DNA of 37,328 nucleotides from an uncultured Pelagibacteraceae bacterium (GCA_902539195.1 CACBHZ010000009.1:1-37328); one strand, 5' to 3'. Shown: positions 8,883 to 18,897, counted from the stretch's first letter. Numbers and translations are program-made. The notes: generated from the letters alone by a model not told the origin.

Positions 8883-10754
8883 ATGAAAAACGAATTATCA
8901 TTTGATGTAGTAGTAATTGGAGGTGGTCATGCTGGTTGTGAGGCAGCTGCAGCATCTGCTAGACTAGGTGTTAATACAGCTTTATTTACCCATAAAGCAG
9001 ATACAATAGGTGAAATGTCTTGTAATCCGGCGATCGGTGGTTTGGGAAAGGGTCATCTAGTTAGAGAGATTGATGCATTAGACGGTGTAATGGCAGAGAT
9101 AGCGGATAAATCTGGTATACAATTTAGACTATTAAATAGAAGCAGGGGCCCAGCGGTTAGAGGACCAAGAACTCAAAGTGACAGATCATTATATAAAAAA
9201 TACATGCAAGAAAAACTTCTAAACTACTGTAATTTAAGCATTTTTAGTGACTCTGTAATAAAGTTTAATTTCAATAAAAATGAGATAACTGGATTTATAA
9301 CTCAATCAGGTAAAGAAATTAAATCATCCAAAATTATTCTTACGACTGGGACCTTTTTAAATGGTTTGATACATATTGGTGAAAAAAAAACTCCAGCTGG
9401 GAGATTTGATGAGAAACCTTCAACGGGATTAAGCGAACAGTTGGAAAGGTATGATTTTAAAATAGGAAGATTAAAAACTGGAACACCTCCAAGACTAGAT
9501 GGCAGGACTATAAACTTTGAAATCTTAGAGGAGCAGCATGCAGATGATGATCCATATTTTTTTTCTTTTTTAACCAAAAAAAAATTTAACAAACAGATAT
9601 CGTGTCGAATGACTTATACAAATGATGCTGTTCATAAAATTATTTCCAAAAACATTAAAAGAAGTGCGATGTACTCTGGAAGCATACAAGGAGTGGGCCC
9701 AAGGTATTGTCCTTCAATAGAAGATAAGATAAAAAAATTCTCAGACAAGCAAAGGCATCAAATATTTTTAGAGCCAGAGGGGTTAAATGATCATACAATA
9801 TATCCAAATGGAATTTCCACTTCCCTACCAGCTGACGTGCAGCAAGAAATATGTAGTAAAATCAATGGTTTAGATAAGGTTAAAATATTAAGACCTGGAT
9901 ATGCAATAGAGTATGATTATGTAGATCCTAGAGAGCTTTTTTTAACATTAGAGACAAAAAAAATAAAAAATTTGTTCCTCGCTGGACAAATAAATGGAAC
10001 AACCGGATATGAGGAAGCTGCGGCGCAAGGATTGATTGCAGGAATAAATGCTGCACTTGCATTTAAAAAAAAAGAGCCTTTCATATTGGATAGATCAGAT
10101 GCTTATATAGGAGTTATGATAGACGATCTAGTTACAAAAGGAGTGGCAGAACCATATAGAATGTTTACATCAAGAGCTGAATATAGACTCTCTCTTAGAT
10201 CTGATAACGCAGATATAAGGTTGACTCAAAAAGGTATTGATATTGGATTAGTTTCAAATGTGAGAAAGGAAATATATATAGAGAAATACGAAAAATTAAC
10301 TAAAATTAAGTCTAAGATGGATATATTAAAGATTACACCTTCAAAAATATCTAAATACGGCATTAATATAGCTAAAGACGGTATTAGTCGAACAGCTAAT
10401 CAAGTTTTAGGTCAAAAATCCGTAAATATGAGCAAAATCCGTGAAATTTGGCCAGAAATTAAGTATGTTTCACGTGAAATCGATGAGCAATTAGAAATAA
10501 ATTCACATTACAAGGGCTATCTAAAGAAACAAAACGCTGACATTATAGCATTTAAAAGAGACGAGAATTTAATTATACCAGAAAATATAGATTATGACGC
10601 TTTTTCGGGGCTATCAAATGAAGTTAAATCAAAATTTAAGCAGATTAGACCAAAAACAATGGGTCAGGCTTTAAGGATTGACGGAATTACACCAGCAGCT
10701 GTATATATTTTGTTGTCACATGTTAAAAGAAAGTCTATTAAGCATATAGCTTGA
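8883..10754 (+). CDS. mnmG: tRNA uridine-5-carboxymethylaminomethyl enzyme MnmG
   Basis: MnmG (GidA) is the FAD-dependent partner of MnmE in wobble-uridine modification. The 623-residue protein has the FAD motif [10 protein letters not shown] near its N-terminus, the [23 protein letters not shown] segment, [14 protein letters not shown]-like loop [13 protein letters not shown], and a C-terminal domain ending with [13 protein letters not shown]. Length is normal. Its stop overlaps the rsmG start (TTGA, 10751-10754). A degenerate parS-like site lies within its 3' part (10466-10481). The 117-bp upstream gap (8766-8882) contains only AT-rich DNA with no clear promoter pair that I would defend. 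Confidence 0.98.
   Translation: MKNELSFDVVVIGGGHAGCEAAAASARLGVNTALFTHKADTIGEMSCNPAIGGLGKGHLVREIDALDGVMAEIADKSGIQFRLLNRSRGPAVRGPRTQSDRSLYKKYMQEKLLNYCNLSIFSDSVIKFNFNKNEITGFITQSGKEIKSSKIILTTGTFLNGLIHIGEKKTPAGRFDEKPSTGLSEQLERYDFKIGRLKTGTPPRLDGRTINFEILEEQHADDDPYFFSFLTKKKFNKQISCRMTYTNDAVHKIISKNIKRSAMYSGSIQGVGPRYCPSIEDKIKKFSDKQRHQIFLEPEGLNDHTIYPNGISTSLPADVQQEICSKINGLDKVKILRPGYAIEYDYVDPRELFLTLETKKIKNLFLAGQINGTTGYEEAAAQGLIAGINAALAFKKKEPFILDRSDAYIGVMIDDLVTKGVAEPYRMFTSRAEYRLSLRSDNADIRLTQKGIDIGLVSNVRKEIYIEKYEKLTKIKSKMDILKITPSKISKYGINIAKDGISRTANQVLGQKSVNMSKIREIWPEIKYVSREIDEQLEINSHYKGYLKKQNADIIAFKRDENLIIPENIDYDAFSGLSNEVKSKFKQIRPKTMGQALRIDGITPAAVYILLSHVKRKSIKHIA
10466..10481. promoter_or_regulatory. parS: Degenerate parS-like site inside mnmG
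   Basis: TGTTTCACGTGAAATC matches the conserved bacterial parS 16-mer at 14 of 16 positions; the two mismatches are the last two bases. It encodes VSREI in frame with mnmG. It lies 332 bp upstream of a perfect site in rsmG. It may be a weaker ParB-binding site; part of the match could be due to chance and protein coding. Confidence 0.55.
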
Positions 10755-11395
10755 TTGATTCGAATATTATTAAATTTAAAAAACTATCAATTCAAAATGT
10801 TTCACGTGAAACATTAAAGGAATTGAAAGATTATTCTAATGCAATAATTTTTAGGAATAGAACTATAAATTTAATTAGTAAAAGTACTGAAAAATATATA
10901 AATATCAGACATATAGAAGATAGCGCTCAAATAATTGATTTAATTGATAAAAATGATATAAAAACTTGCACAGACCTTGGAGCGGGTGCTGGACTGCCTG
11001 GTATAGTTTTAGGTATTTTAATGAAAACAAAAAAACCAACGTTTAAGCTAATTTTTTACGAAAAGAGCTATCACAAGAGTAATTTCCTTAGAGAAATGAA
11101 AAAAAAATTTGATTTAAACTCAGAAATTAATCAAAAAAATATTTTTAATGAAAAAAATTTGACTACAGACGTAATTATTTCAAGGGCATTCAAACCATTA
11201 CCAATAATTTTTCAAATCGCAAAAAAAAATTTTAAAAATTTTAAATACATAATTCTATTTCTAGGTAAGAGTGGAAAACAAATATTAAAAGAAACTTTAA
11301 AGTCGTGGAAATTTGATTACGAGGAGAAAAAAAGTTTAACAAATGATGAAGCTACGATTGTTAAAATATCAAATTTGAAAAAAAAAAATGAATAA
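10751..11395 (+). CDS. rsmG: 16S rRNA (guanine527-N7)-methyltransferase RsmG
   Basis: RsmG (GidB) methylates N7 of G527 in 16S rRNA with S-adenosylmethionine. The 214-residue protein shows the family start [17 protein letters not shown], then NLISKST, and the SAM-binding loop [11 protein letters not shown], with ISRAFKP further on. No ATG precedes the NVSRET block in this frame; the TTG at 10751, overlapping the mnmG stop in TTGA, gives the expected length and is the likely start by translational coupling. The VSRET codons form a perfect parS palindrome. C-terminal residues are lysine-rich and end near a possible tiny open frame before parA. Confidence 0.95.
   Translation: MIDSNIIKFKKLSIQNVSRETLKELKDYSNAIIFRNRTINLISKSTEKYINIRHIEDSAQIIDLIDKNDIKTCTDLGAGAGLPGIVLGILMKTKKPTFKLIFYEKSYHKSNFLREMKKKFDLNSEINQKNIFNEKNLTTDVIISRAFKPLPIIFQIAKKNFKNFKYIILFLGKSGKQILKETLKSWKFDYEEKKSLTNDEATIVKISNLKKKNE
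10798..10813. promoter_or_regulatory. parS: parS centromere site, perfect 16-mer
   Basis: TGTTTCACGTGAAACA is the widely conserved ParB-binding palindrome; the perfect inverted repeat extends to 20 bp (10796-10815). It lies inside rsmG, where it encodes VSRET, about 0.7 kb before parA and 1.5 kb before parB. The Arg codon here is CGT, whereas every other Arg in rsmG is AGA or AGG, consistent with selection on the DNA site itself. ParB would load here and spread, and ParA would move the origin region. Confidence 0.93.
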
Positions 11396-11495
11396 AAAAA
11401 ATATTATATTATCTCAGACTGTAACAAAGCATAAAATAATTTTTGAGATAAAAACTGTAAAAAAAATTTATAGTAACAAAAAAATAAATGTATAA
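11388..11495 (+). CDS. Possible 35-residue open frame between rsmG and parA
   Basis: An ATG-started frame overlaps the end of rsmG by 8 bp and the start of parA by 8 bp, filling the 92-bp gap. The product would be lysine- and isoleucine-rich (begins [14 protein letters not shown]) with no recognised domain. A frame this long is not common by chance at this AT content, but it is short enough to be accidental. If translated it could couple parA translation to rsmG. The gap also holds a 7-bp inverted repeat (TATCTCA 11410-11416 and TGAGATA 11444-11450) with a 27-nt loop. Confidence 0.2.
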   Translation: MNKKNIILSQTVTKHKIIFEIKTVKKIYSNKKINV

Positions 11496-12288
11496 AAAAA
11501 TTATTTCGGTCATAAATCAAAAAGGTGGAGTGGGTAAGACAACTACAGTTATTAATTTAGCAGCTGGATTGTCTATTAGAGGTAAAAGAATTTTAGTTAT
11601 AGACCTAGATCCACAGGGAAATGCAACTACGGGTCTTGGATTATCGAACAACACTAGTTCAGATAGAACAATTTATAGTGTGCTCAATGGTAGTAAGAAA
11701 ATTTCTGAGGTTATCCAACAAACAAATTTTGAAAATCTGCATTTGATCACCTCTAATGTAGATTTATCTGGTCTCGAGGTAGAAACAGCTGGGGATAGCC
11801 GAAGAGCTTTTAAATTAAAAGATGAATTATCCCCTATTTTAAATGATTCTGGAGCACTATATGATTATATACTCATTGACTGTCCTCCATCCCTTAGCCT
11901 TCTCACAATTATGGCTTTGGTGGCTTCAGACGCCTTAGTTGTACCACTTCAGACAGAATTTTTTGCTTTAGAGGGTCTTACTCAGCTTATGAAAACTATT
12001 GAGAGAATTAAATCAAATTTAAATCCATCCTTGCAGATAAGAGGTATCCTTCTCACCATGTTTGATAAAAGAAATAAACTTTCAGGACAAGTAGAGATAG
12101 AGGCAAGAAATTATTTTAAAGAAAAAGTTTACGCAACTGCTGTTCCAAGAAATGTAAGGTTATCTGAAGCACCATCACATGGCATACCAGTGCTTCTATA
12201 TGATAAGATTTGTCCAGGTAGCAAAGCATATGTTAAATTTACAGATGAATTTCTAGAACAAGACAAGAAGGTAGAAAGTGCAGCATGA
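11488..12288 (+). CDS. parA: Chromosome partitioning ATPase ParA
   Basis: ParA is a deviant-Walker ATPase that binds DNA nonspecifically and drives movement of ParB-parS complexes. The 266-residue protein begins with the family pattern IISVINQKGGVGKTTTVINLA; the deviant Walker A is at residues 12-19 with signature Lys12 and Lys17. DLDPQGNAT and IDCPPSL (Walker B) follow. It has no N-terminal HTH, as expected for a chromosomal type. Its stop overlaps the parB start by 4 bp (ATGA). With parB and the parS site 675 bp upstream, this is a complete parABS segregation system. Confidence 0.97.
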   Translation: MYKKIISVINQKGGVGKTTTVINLAAGLSIRGKRILVIDLDPQGNATTGLGLSNNTSSDRTIYSVLNGSKKISEVIQQTNFENLHLITSNVDLSGLEVETAGDSRRAFKLKDELSPILNDSGALYDYILIDCPPSLSLLTIMALVASDALVVPLQTEFFALEGLTQLMKTIERIKSNLNPSLQIRGILLTMFDKRNKLSGQVEIEARNYFKEKVYATAVPRNVRLSEAPSHGIPVLLYDKICPGSKAYVKFTDEFLEQDKKVESAA

Positions 12289-13136
12289 TAAATCCATTTA
12301 AAAGCAAAAAGGGACTTGGTAGAGGACTGTCTTCCTTGATAGGAGATAGTGATGTAAAATCGATAAATAACAAAATTTCTATAAGTTCTATTGTTCGTAA
12401 CAAAAATCAACCTAGAAAATTATTTGAAAAGGACTCTTTAGAAGAATTAACAAACTCAATTAAAGAAAGAGGAATAATTCAACCATTAATAGTTAGAAAG
12501 TCTGACGATCAGGATGATAAATTTGAATTAATTGCTGGTGAAAGAAGGTGGCAAGCTGCTCAGTCTGCAGGCCTCAACGAAGTCCCAGTTGTTATAATAC
12601 AGGCAGATAATTTAAAATCATTGGAGTTGGCAATTATCGAAAATGTTCAAAGAAAAGATTTAAATGCAATTGATGAAGCTGAAAGTTATCAAAGTTTAAT
12701 TGAAAATTTTGGCTATGATCAAGAAAAAGTTTCAAAATTTATTGGTAAAAGTAGATCTCATATTTCCAATTCAATCAGATTGCTCTCTCTTCCTGAAAAA
12801 TTAATTGAAATGATCAGATATGAAAAGATATCTCAAGGCCATGCAAAAATTTTAATTGGTCTAGAAAATGCTCTATTAATAGCTGAAAAAATAATAAAAA
12901 AAAGACTATCTGTTAGACAAACTGAAAGCCTAGTTCGATTATTTAAAAGTGGATCTAAAAAAAGCAATGCAAAAAAGGATCCCAACATTATTTCAACCGA
13001 AAACGATCTTACTGAGAAAATTGGTATGAAAGTTTTAGTAAATAACAAAAAAAATAATACCGGAACTTTGACTTTTGAATACAAAGGTTTAGATCAATTA
13101 GACAGACTTATTAATATTATAAAAAAAAATTATTAA
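12285..13136 (+). CDS. parB: Chromosome partitioning protein ParB
   Basis: ParB is a CTP-dependent DNA clamp that loads at parS. The 283-residue protein shows the short ParA-stimulating N-terminus with KGLGRGLSSLIGD (residues 9-21), the CTP-binding segments with GERRW (85-89) and ENVQR (119-123), and the parS-reading HTH around residues 147-170 (SKFIGKSRSHISNSIRLL). A lysine-rich linker leads to a short C-terminal dimer domain. Its TAA stop is shared through a TTAA with the opposing holA stop, so the genes overlap by 4 bp with no terminator between them. Confidence 0.97.
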   Translation: MINPFKSKKGLGRGLSSLIGDSDVKSINNKISISSIVRNKNQPRKLFEKDSLEELTNSIKERGIIQPLIVRKSDDQDDKFELIAGERRWQAAQSAGLNEVPVVIIQADNLKSLELAIIENVQRKDLNAIDEAESYQSLIENFGYDQEKVSKFIGKSRSHISNSIRLLSLPEKLIEMIRYEKISQGHAKILIGLENALLIAEKIIKKRLSVRQTESLVRLFKSGSKKSNAKKDPNIISTENDLTEKIGMKVLVNNKKNNTGTLTFEYKGLDQLDRLINIIKKNY

Positions 13137-14110
13137 AGGCTTATTACAAAGTTAGATATTATGTTTAAAGAGTTCTTCGAGTTATTTTTTATTAAAGCTT
13201 CTATCTCATTAATTTCATAAATTTTCCCCTTTAAATCATTGATTTTCCATAATTTTGCTTGAGCTTTTACTATGTCTTTTTCTTTCCAAAATATTGGAGG
13301 CTTAATACTAGCTATAATTTTGTCTATATCTTTATCAATTTTAAGCATTTCTAGTACATTTAAAAGCCTTTTAGATTTAATCAATATTGTCCTTAGTATT
13401 AATATAAAATCTTCGTTTGAATAATTATTTTCATTAAGTATTTTTGATATATTCTTTATATTTCTAGACAAATAAGAATCTACAAGCTCACTCACAGTGT
13501 AATTTTCTGATAAATTAGACAGTATCTTTACAGTTTCATATTCGATTGTTTTGTTTGAAAATGAATAATTTAATATTTTATCCAGCTCAATATTTAAATT
13601 TTTCCTATCTCCACCCGCTCTATCGACTAATAAATTTACAGACTCTCTCGATATTTTTATTTTATTTTTGTTGATAAAATCAAAAACAATTGTGGTTAAA
13701 TTTCTATCTTGATCTTCATAAAATGGAACTGTTACCAAAGATTTATTTTTTTCAAAGAAACTTCTCAATTTTGATCTTTTTTCAAGAATTCCGGTTTTAA
13801 GTATAATTTTTATTTCAGTTAATTTTTTTTCTAAAATTTCTTCTATATACTTTATTATTTTATCACTTACTCTTGATATGATTAGAATTTTTTGGTTTTC
13901 AAAAAGTGAACCATTTAACATTTCACTGATAATAAATTCACTGCCATTTATAAATTCATTCTCTTCGTACTTATTTATTTGACCATTGAAATCTTTTGTA
14001 AAATACTTTTCTATAGTTTCATCCTGAATTCCTTGATTTTTTCCGTAAAAAAGATAAATACTAAAAGTTGATAAGTTTAGCCTATCAAGCTCAAAATGTT
14101 TGATGATCAT
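13133..14110 (-). CDS. holA: DNA polymerase III delta subunit
   Basis: HolA is the clamp-loader subunit that opens the beta sliding clamp. The 325-residue protein has the family's weakly conserved N-terminus (STFSIYLFYGKNQGIQDETI) and the more telling middle segment LVDRAGGDRKNLNIELDKIL; the C-terminal part is helical and lysine-rich. Sequence conservation in this family is low, but the order leuS-lptE-holA is the same as in E. coli and supports the call. It starts 2 bp after the lptE stop and is the last gene of its run, converging with parB. Confidence 0.88.
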   Translation of the reverse strand: MIIKHFELDRLNLSTFSIYLFYGKNQGIQDETIEKYFTKDFNGQINKYEENEFINGSEFIISEMLNGSLFENQKILIISRVSDKIIKYIEEILEKKLTEIKIILKTGILEKRSKLRSFFEKNKSLVTVPFYEDQDRNLTTIVFDFINKNKIKISRESVNLLVDRAGGDRKNLNIELDKILNYSFSNKTIEYETVKILSNLSENYTVSELVDSYLSRNIKNISKILNENNYSNEDFILILRTILIKSKRLLNVLEMLKIDKDIDKIIASIKPPIFWKEKDIVKAQAKLWKINDLKGKIYEINEIEALIKNNSKNSLNIISNFVISL

Positions 14111-14112
14111 TT

Positions 14113-14565
14113 TTATAATGTAGTTAGTGACATAAGTATCTCATTTGACATTTTTTCAGCTAAACTTTTTATTAAGTTTTCCTCGTATTTTAGTAATTCA
14201 AATTTGTCAGAAATATTATTATATGTCAGTTGCTTAATAATTCTATCACTTAGTATAATTTGCTCGTCTAGTTTAATATTGTAATCCAAAGCTATTTCTA
14301 TTTTAAATATTGTTGGATCTCCTTTAGCATCAGATGATATTATCTGCTTAGTTTGTTCTGTCAAAAAATAAATACTATACTTTTTAGCACTTTCTTTATT
14401 ACTTCTTTGGGATAAAATATTTTTTATAATATTATTTAATTTAATTTCACCATTAAAATCAATTTTTGAAAACTGAATATCGTATTGTTTATTAGTTAAA
14501 ATCGGTTTGTAAGAGCAACCAAAAAACAAAAAAAATGTGAGAAAAATTATAAGAATTTTATTCAT
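14113..14565 (-). CDS. lptE: LPS-assembly lipoprotein LptE
   Basis: LptE is the outer-membrane lipoprotein that plugs the LptD barrel and helps place lipopolysaccharide in the outer leaflet. The 150-residue product has a lipoprotein signal peptide with lipobox FFGC (Cys17) and then SYKPIL, resembling the CGF/YxP start of LptE proteins. The rest is poorly conserved, so the name rests largely on context: it overlaps the end of leuS by 8 bp and directly precedes holA, the usual proteobacterial location of lptE. Confidence 0.8.
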   Translation of the reverse strand: MNKILIIFLTFFLFFGCSYKPILTNKQYDIQFSKIDFNGEIKLNNIIKNILSQRSNKESAKKYSIYFLTEQTKQIISSDAKGDPTIFKIEIALDYNIKLDEQIILSDRIIKQLTYNNISDKFELLKYEENLIKSLAEKMSNEILMSLTTL

Positions 14566-17101
14566 TAATTAAAATATTTATCAATCTGTTTTTAACAAAA
14601 ATCACCTTATTAATTTCTTTTTTATCCAAATATTTACTCACTATTTTTTCTTTTTTTAATAATTTCATAATATCATCTTCATTAATATCTTTTTTTACAT
14701 TTAATAGTGCCCTTTTTTTACTATTAATTTGAATAACAAATTTTATTGCCTCAGTTTCAATTTTTGTCTGATCATATTCTGGCCACGTGATATCATATGT
14801 AATGTCAAGATCCTCAAAACATTCACTTGTAAAATGGGGTATAACTGGGGAAAAACAAATTAAAATTTTTTTATAGTTTTCTTTTAAATTTTTTAAATTT
14901 TTATTTTGTTTAATATAACTCGTTAAGTAATTGTATGTTTCATACATATTTGCAATAATTACATTGTAATTAAATTTTTCTAAATTTTTTGTGAATTTAG
15001 AAATTAGCTGGTTAGTAAATTTTTCAATTTCTTTTTCGTTATTTACATTTTTTTCATTTAAAATTTTCTCTTTTATTTCTTTATGCATAATCCAAAGCTT
15101 TTGTATAAATTTGTAGGATGAAACCATACCCTGTTCCGACCATTGCACATCTTTCTCAGGAGGACTGTCTGACAAAATAAATAATCTAACAGAGTCTGCT
15201 CCATAGTTATTAATTATAAATTCAGGATCAATTACATTTTTTTTTGATTTTGACATTGACTCGGAAGGACCAACTTTAACAATTTTGTTTCTATCGTTTT
15301 TATTTATAAATTTATTTCCAATTTTTTCTACTTCGTCAGGGCTCAGCCAATTATTATTTTCATCTTTATAGGTCTCATGACATACCATTCCTTGAGTGAA
15401 TAAACTCTTGAAAGGCTCTTTAATATCAAAATTTTTATTGTCGTGATCTAATGCTCTCATGAAAAAACGAGAATATAATAAATGTAATATAGCATGCTCA
15501 ACACCTCCAATATACTGGTCTACTGGCATCCAGTAATCAATTTCGTTTTTACTAAAACCATATTTTGTCTCTTTTGGTGAACAAAATCTTAAATAATACC
15601 AAGAAGAACAAACAAATGTATCTAAAGTATCTGTTTCTCTTACAAATTTTTTTCCATCAATAGTAATTTCTTTCCAATCTTTTTGACTATCCAATGGATT
15701 ACCTTTCACCGACAAATCTATATTCTCTGGCAATTTTACTGGTAACATTTCAGCTGGTATTGGATGAGCTTCACCTTTATCGTTATAAGCTATTGGTATT
15801 GGACAACCCCAATATCTTTGACGTGACACGCCCCAATCTTTTAATCTATAATTAATCTTTTTTTTTCCTAACTTTTTTTTTTCTAAAATACTTATTGTTT
15901 CTATTATAGATTTTTCAGGCGCATCTAATCCGTTTAAAAATTCAGAATTAATTATAATACCGGCACCAGTAAAGGCTTCCTTGCTTACCTTAAAATTATC
16001 TTTTTCAGAATGCGGTCTTACAACTGTTTTTATTTCAAGGTTGTATTTTTTTGCAAAATCAAAATCTCTTTGATCATGAGCTGGACACCCAAACACTGCT
16101 CCAAAACCGTATTCCATTAATACAAAATTGGCAAAAAAAATTGGTACTTTTTGGCCTGGGTTTAAAGGATTTTCTGCGACTATGTTCGTTCTAAAACCTA
16201 TTTTTTCTCCAACAGCAATTGCCTCCTCAGTTGTCCCTGTTTTGGAGCACTCTTCTTTAAATTTAATAAACTCATCATTATTTTCATAAAATTTTGAAAT
16301 TTCATGGTCCACAGATAACGCTAGAAAAGAAAAACCAAATAAAGTGTCAGGTCTTGTTGTAAAACATTTAATATTTTTTACAGGTAGTTCCCCATGAACC
16401 TTAAAATCAATTTCACAACCAAAAGATTTTCCAATCCAATTTTTTTGCATTGTTTTAACTTTGTTTGGCCATGTATCTAATTCTTCTAATCCGTCCAATA
16501 AATCTTGAGAAAATTTTGATATATTAAAAAACCATTGGCTAAGCTTTTTTCTTTCTACGGTTGCACCAGATCTCCAACCTTTTCCATCTATAACCTGTTC
16601 GTTTGCCAAAACAGTTTGGTCTATTGGATCCCAATTTACATAATTTTCTTTTCTATAAACTAAGCCTTTTTTATAAAGCTCTAAGAAGAAGGTTTGTTGA
16701 TGTTTGTAGTAATCCTCATCACACGTTGAGATTTCTCTTTCCCAATCTATTGATAAACCAAGCTTCTTTAATTGTTTTTTCATTGTAAAAATATTTTTAT
16801 TCGTCCACTCTTTTGGATCTAACTTATTTTCTCTGGCTGCATTTTCAGCTGGCATTCCAAAGGCATCCCAGCCCATTGGGTGTAATACATTAAAACCTCT
16901 AAGTTTTTTATATCTGGATAATACATCACCAATTGTATAATTTCTGACATGTCCCATGTGAATTTTTCCAGATGGATATGGAAACATTTCCAAACAATAA
17001 AATTTTTCTTTGTCCTGGTCTAAATTCGTTTGAAATACTTTATTTTCTTCCCATAGCTTTTGCCATTTATTTTCTACGGCTTTAAAATTATATCTTTCCA
17101 T
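14558..17101 (-). CDS. leuS: Leucyl-tRNA synthetase
   Basis: LeuS charges tRNA-Leu and edits mischarged products. The 847-residue class I synthetase has the HIGH-type motif in [19 protein letters not shown] (HMGH at 48-51), the [13 protein letters not shown] segment, an editing domain with [24 protein letters not shown], and the KMSKS-type loop SMSKSKKN. The length is close to the E. coli enzyme. The C-terminal tRNA-binding part is lysine-rich, as in its neighbours. The start ATG at 17101 gives the usual [11 protein letters not shown]-terminus. It lies 43 bp after the DUF3576 gene and overlaps lptE. Confidence 0.98.
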   Translation of the reverse strand: MERYNFKAVENKWQKLWEENKVFQTNLDQDKEKFYCLEMFPYPSGKIHMGHVRNYTIGDVLSRYKKLRGFNVLHPMGWDAFGMPAENAARENKLDPKEWTNKNIFTMKKQLKKLGLSIDWEREISTCDEDYYKHQQTFFLELYKKGLVYRKENYVNWDPIDQTVLANEQVIDGKGWRSGATVERKKLSQWFFNISKFSQDLLDGLEELDTWPNKVKTMQKNWIGKSFGCEIDFKVHGELPVKNIKCFTTRPDTLFGFSFLALSVDHEISKFYENNDEFIKFKEECSKTGTTEEAIAVGEKIGFRTNIVAENPLNPGQKVPIFFANFVLMEYGFGAVFGCPAHDQRDFDFAKKYNLEIKTVVRPHSEKDNFKVSKEAFTGAGIIINSEFLNGLDAPEKSIIETISILEKKKLGKKKINYRLKDWGVSRQRYWGCPIPIAYNDKGEAHPIPAEMLPVKLPENIDLSVKGNPLDSQKDWKEITIDGKKFVRETDTLDTFVCSSWYYLRFCSPKETKYGFSKNEIDYWMPVDQYIGGVEHAILHLLYSRFFMRALDHDNKNFDIKEPFKSLFTQGMVCHETYKDENNNWLSPDEVEKIGNKFINKNDRNKIVKVGPSESMSKSKKNVIDPEFIINNYGADSVRLFILSDSPPEKDVQWSEQGMVSSYKFIQKLWIMHKEIKEKILNEKNVNNEKEIEKFTNQLISKFTKNLEKFNYNVIIANMYETYNYLTSYIKQNKNLKNLKENYKKILICFSPVIPHFTSECFEDLDITYDITWPEYDQTKIETEAIKFVIQINSKKRALLNVKKDINEDDIMKLLKKEKIVSKYLDKKEINKVIFVKNRLINILINE

Positions 17102-17144
17102 TTTAATTTCTTAAAAAAAATTTAATTAATTTTTTATATATTTA

Positions 17145-17678
17145 CTAATTTTTATCTGATTTTTTTTCTTTTTCATATACAGCGGCCTTAGTAAGAATTT
17201 TCTTCTCTAAATCATTTGCAAGTGCTCCCGTTTTATCCAATATCTGGCAACTTTCTTGTATTGAACATTTTTTGTAAAAAACTTTTATAGAAAGAGCATC
17301 TGATCTAATTTCGTTACTAAGAAATCTAATCGATATTTTTACAGACTCATCATTTGTATTGCCGCTGCTATACCAATCTGTAACAATAATTCCTCCACTA
17401 TAATTTGCTAGAGATAATGGCATAAAATCTAAAGTATCTAACGAGGCTCGCCATAATTCATTTGAACTTGCAAAATCAAATTCACCACCTTGGTTAGTAT
17501 TGAATGTTTTCCCGAAGCTAAAACCTCTACCTTCTTCAATATTTTTTCGTTGCCTTTCTTTCATGTTTGCAGGAATTTTACGAGCATCTCCCCCTTTCAA
17601 ACCCCCCGTACAAGAAGCTAGAAAAAGAATCAAAAACGCAAGTTTAAACGCAGAATGAATAGAAAACTTTATGGTCAT
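17145..17678 (-). CDS. DUF3576-family lipoprotein
   Basis: The 177-residue product has a lipoprotein signal peptide with lipobox LASC (Cys23), then GGLKGGDARKIPANMKERQRKN, and the segments LWRASLDTLDFMPLSLANYSGGIIVTDWY and VKISIRFLSNEIRSDALSIKVF. These match my recollection of the DUF3576 family, which in alphaproteobacteria is typically found beside leuS. Its function is not known; the signal predicts an envelope location, and the link with leuS-lptE suggests a role in outer-membrane assembly, which is inference. A candidate -10 (TATACT on the minus strand, 17687-17692) would put the transcript start within a few bases of the ATG. Confidence 0.85.
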   Translation of the reverse strand: MTIKFSIHSAFKLAFLILFLASCTGGLKGGDARKIPANMKERQRKNIEEGRGFSFGKTFNTNQGGEFDFASSNELWRASLDTLDFMPLSLANYSGGIIVTDWYSSGNTNDESVKISIRFLSNEIRSDALSIKVFYKKCSIQESCQILDKTGALANDLEKKILTKAAVYEKEKKSDKN

Positions 17679-17893
17679 ATTATTTTAGTATAAATAATTT
17701 GCTATATTATTTAAATAATTGAGGTTTATATTAAATTTTAAAAAAACCCACGTTTTAATGAGTTTTTTATGATGTATTTATGCAACACTATATTATTAAT
17801 TTATTAAATAATTCTTTATTTTTAAACGTTTTTTGACAATTTTGCTAAACATTTGATGTTTAATATTAAACAATAAACTAAGGAGTACTTAAT
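17679..17893. promoter_or_regulatory. Divergent intergenic region, DUF3576 and porin
   Basis: This 215-bp gap is the longest in the window. On the minus side, TTTAAA and TATACT (17687-17692) are 17 bp apart and could serve the DUF3576-leuS run. On the plus side a perfect TTGACA is at 17833-17838, but I see no good -10 at normal spacing, only TAATAT at 17861-17866, which is too far. An imperfect A-tract/T-tract inverted repeat lies near 17738-17769. No RNA gene was recognised here. Confidence 0.45.
17879..17885 (+). promoter_or_regulatory. Strong Shine-Dalgarno site for the porin
   Basis: TAAGGAG is fully complementary to the 16S rRNA 3' end and lies 8 nt before the porin ATG at 17894. Most genes in this window lack so clear a site, which fits very high porin expression. 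Confidence 0.8.
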
Positions 17894-18871
17894 ATGAACA
17901 AATACAAAAAAATAGGACTAACAGCTCTTGCTGGTTCTTTAGTTGCTGGATCTGTTTCAGCTGCTGAATTAACTGCAACTGGTAGTGCTACTATGTCGTA
18001 CAGTGGTGGTGATGAAAAAGCTAACCACGGTAACGGTTGGACAATGGCTGACTCAGTAACATTCTCTGCTTCAGGTGATGTTAATGACATTGGTGTAACT
18101 CTTTCAATAGAGTTAGATGGTGACGCTCAGTCAGAAAAAGTTAACCCTACTGCTGCTTCAGCAACTGCAACTTCTTCAAACGTAGTTGACAGTCATTCAA
18201 TTTCTTTAGATTTTGGTGACGCTGGAACTTTAGTATTTGCTGGTCACGGTGGTGATGGTTTCATGAGTGCAAATGATGACGTAATGCCAACAGCTTCAGA
18301 AGAGCCATGGGATGTAGTCTCAGGTGCTGATGCTGGTGTTGTTAACGGTCACTCTGGAAACAACATGTTCACATACAAATACAGCCATGAATCAGGTCTA
18401 AACTTAACAATTGGTTACATTAACGCAAATGACTCTGTAACAGATGTATCATACACTGACTACGGTGTTACATATACTGGTATGGACGGTTTAACAATCG
18501 GTTATGGTGAAGGTGACGTTGAAGTAACAACTGGTACTAAGTCAAACGAAAGCACAATGTTTGCTAAGTATGCAATTGGTTCAGCAACTATTGGTATCCA
18601 AGTTTCAGAACAAGACAATGAGTCTTCATCTGATGTTGAGTCAACTGGAATTGGTATATCATACCAAGTAAACGATGACTTAGCTATCTCTTATGGTACA
18701 AACACAAGAGAGAAACTAGGATCTGATGACCAAGATTCAAGTGCAATCGGTGTATCTTACACAATGGGATCACTAGGTATTTCAGTATCGTTCAACCAAG
18801 TAGACAACATTAATAACGCTTCTGCTAATGATAGAGAAGCTTATCAGCTTGGTTTAAGTTTTGCATTCTAA
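17894..18871 (+). CDS. Outer-membrane porin
   Basis: This 325-residue protein has a signal peptide (MNKYKKIGLTALAGSLVAGS, cleavage after VSA at residue 23) and alternating beta-strand patterns rich in Gly, Ser and Thr throughout. It ends LGLSFAF, with the terminal Phe typical of outer-membrane barrels recognised by BamA. It resembles Gram-negative general porins. It is acidic and its codons differ from neighbours: many end in C (AAC, GAC, TAC) and the gene is visibly less AT-rich, as in highly expressed genes. It is monocistronic, with a strong ribosome site and its own terminator. The transported solutes are unknown. Confidence 0.9.
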   Translation: MNKYKKIGLTALAGSLVAGSVSAAELTATGSATMSYSGGDEKANHGNGWTMADSVTFSASGDVNDIGVTLSIELDGDAQSEKVNPTAASATATSSNVVDSHSISLDFGDAGTLVFAGHGGDGFMSANDDVMPTASEEPWDVVSGADAGVVNGHSGNNMFTYKYSHESGLNLTIGYINANDSVTDVSYTDYGVTYTGMDGLTIGYGEGDVEVTTGTKSNESTMFAKYAIGSATIGIQVSEQDNESSSDVESTGIGISYQVNDDLAISYGTNTREKLGSDDQDSSAIGVSYTMGSLGISVSFNQVDNINNASANDREAYQLGLSFAF

Positions 18872-18897
18872 TTTGTAAAATTTAAATATATTAAAAG

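Noticed and set aside
8770..8955. Minus-strand open frame across the mnmE-mnmG gap
   Set aside because: Half of it is the reverse of the mnmG start, the composition is not protein-like, and no family is recognised.
14784..14789. CACGTG core in leuS as a further parS site
   Set aside because: The flanking bases do not match the TGTTT...AAACA arms of parS.
17738..17769. A-tract/T-tract inverted repeat upstream of the porin as a terminator or riboswitch
   Set aside because: The stem is nearly all A-T with a mismatch, and no known riboswitch core is visible. It may be chance in AT-rich DNA.
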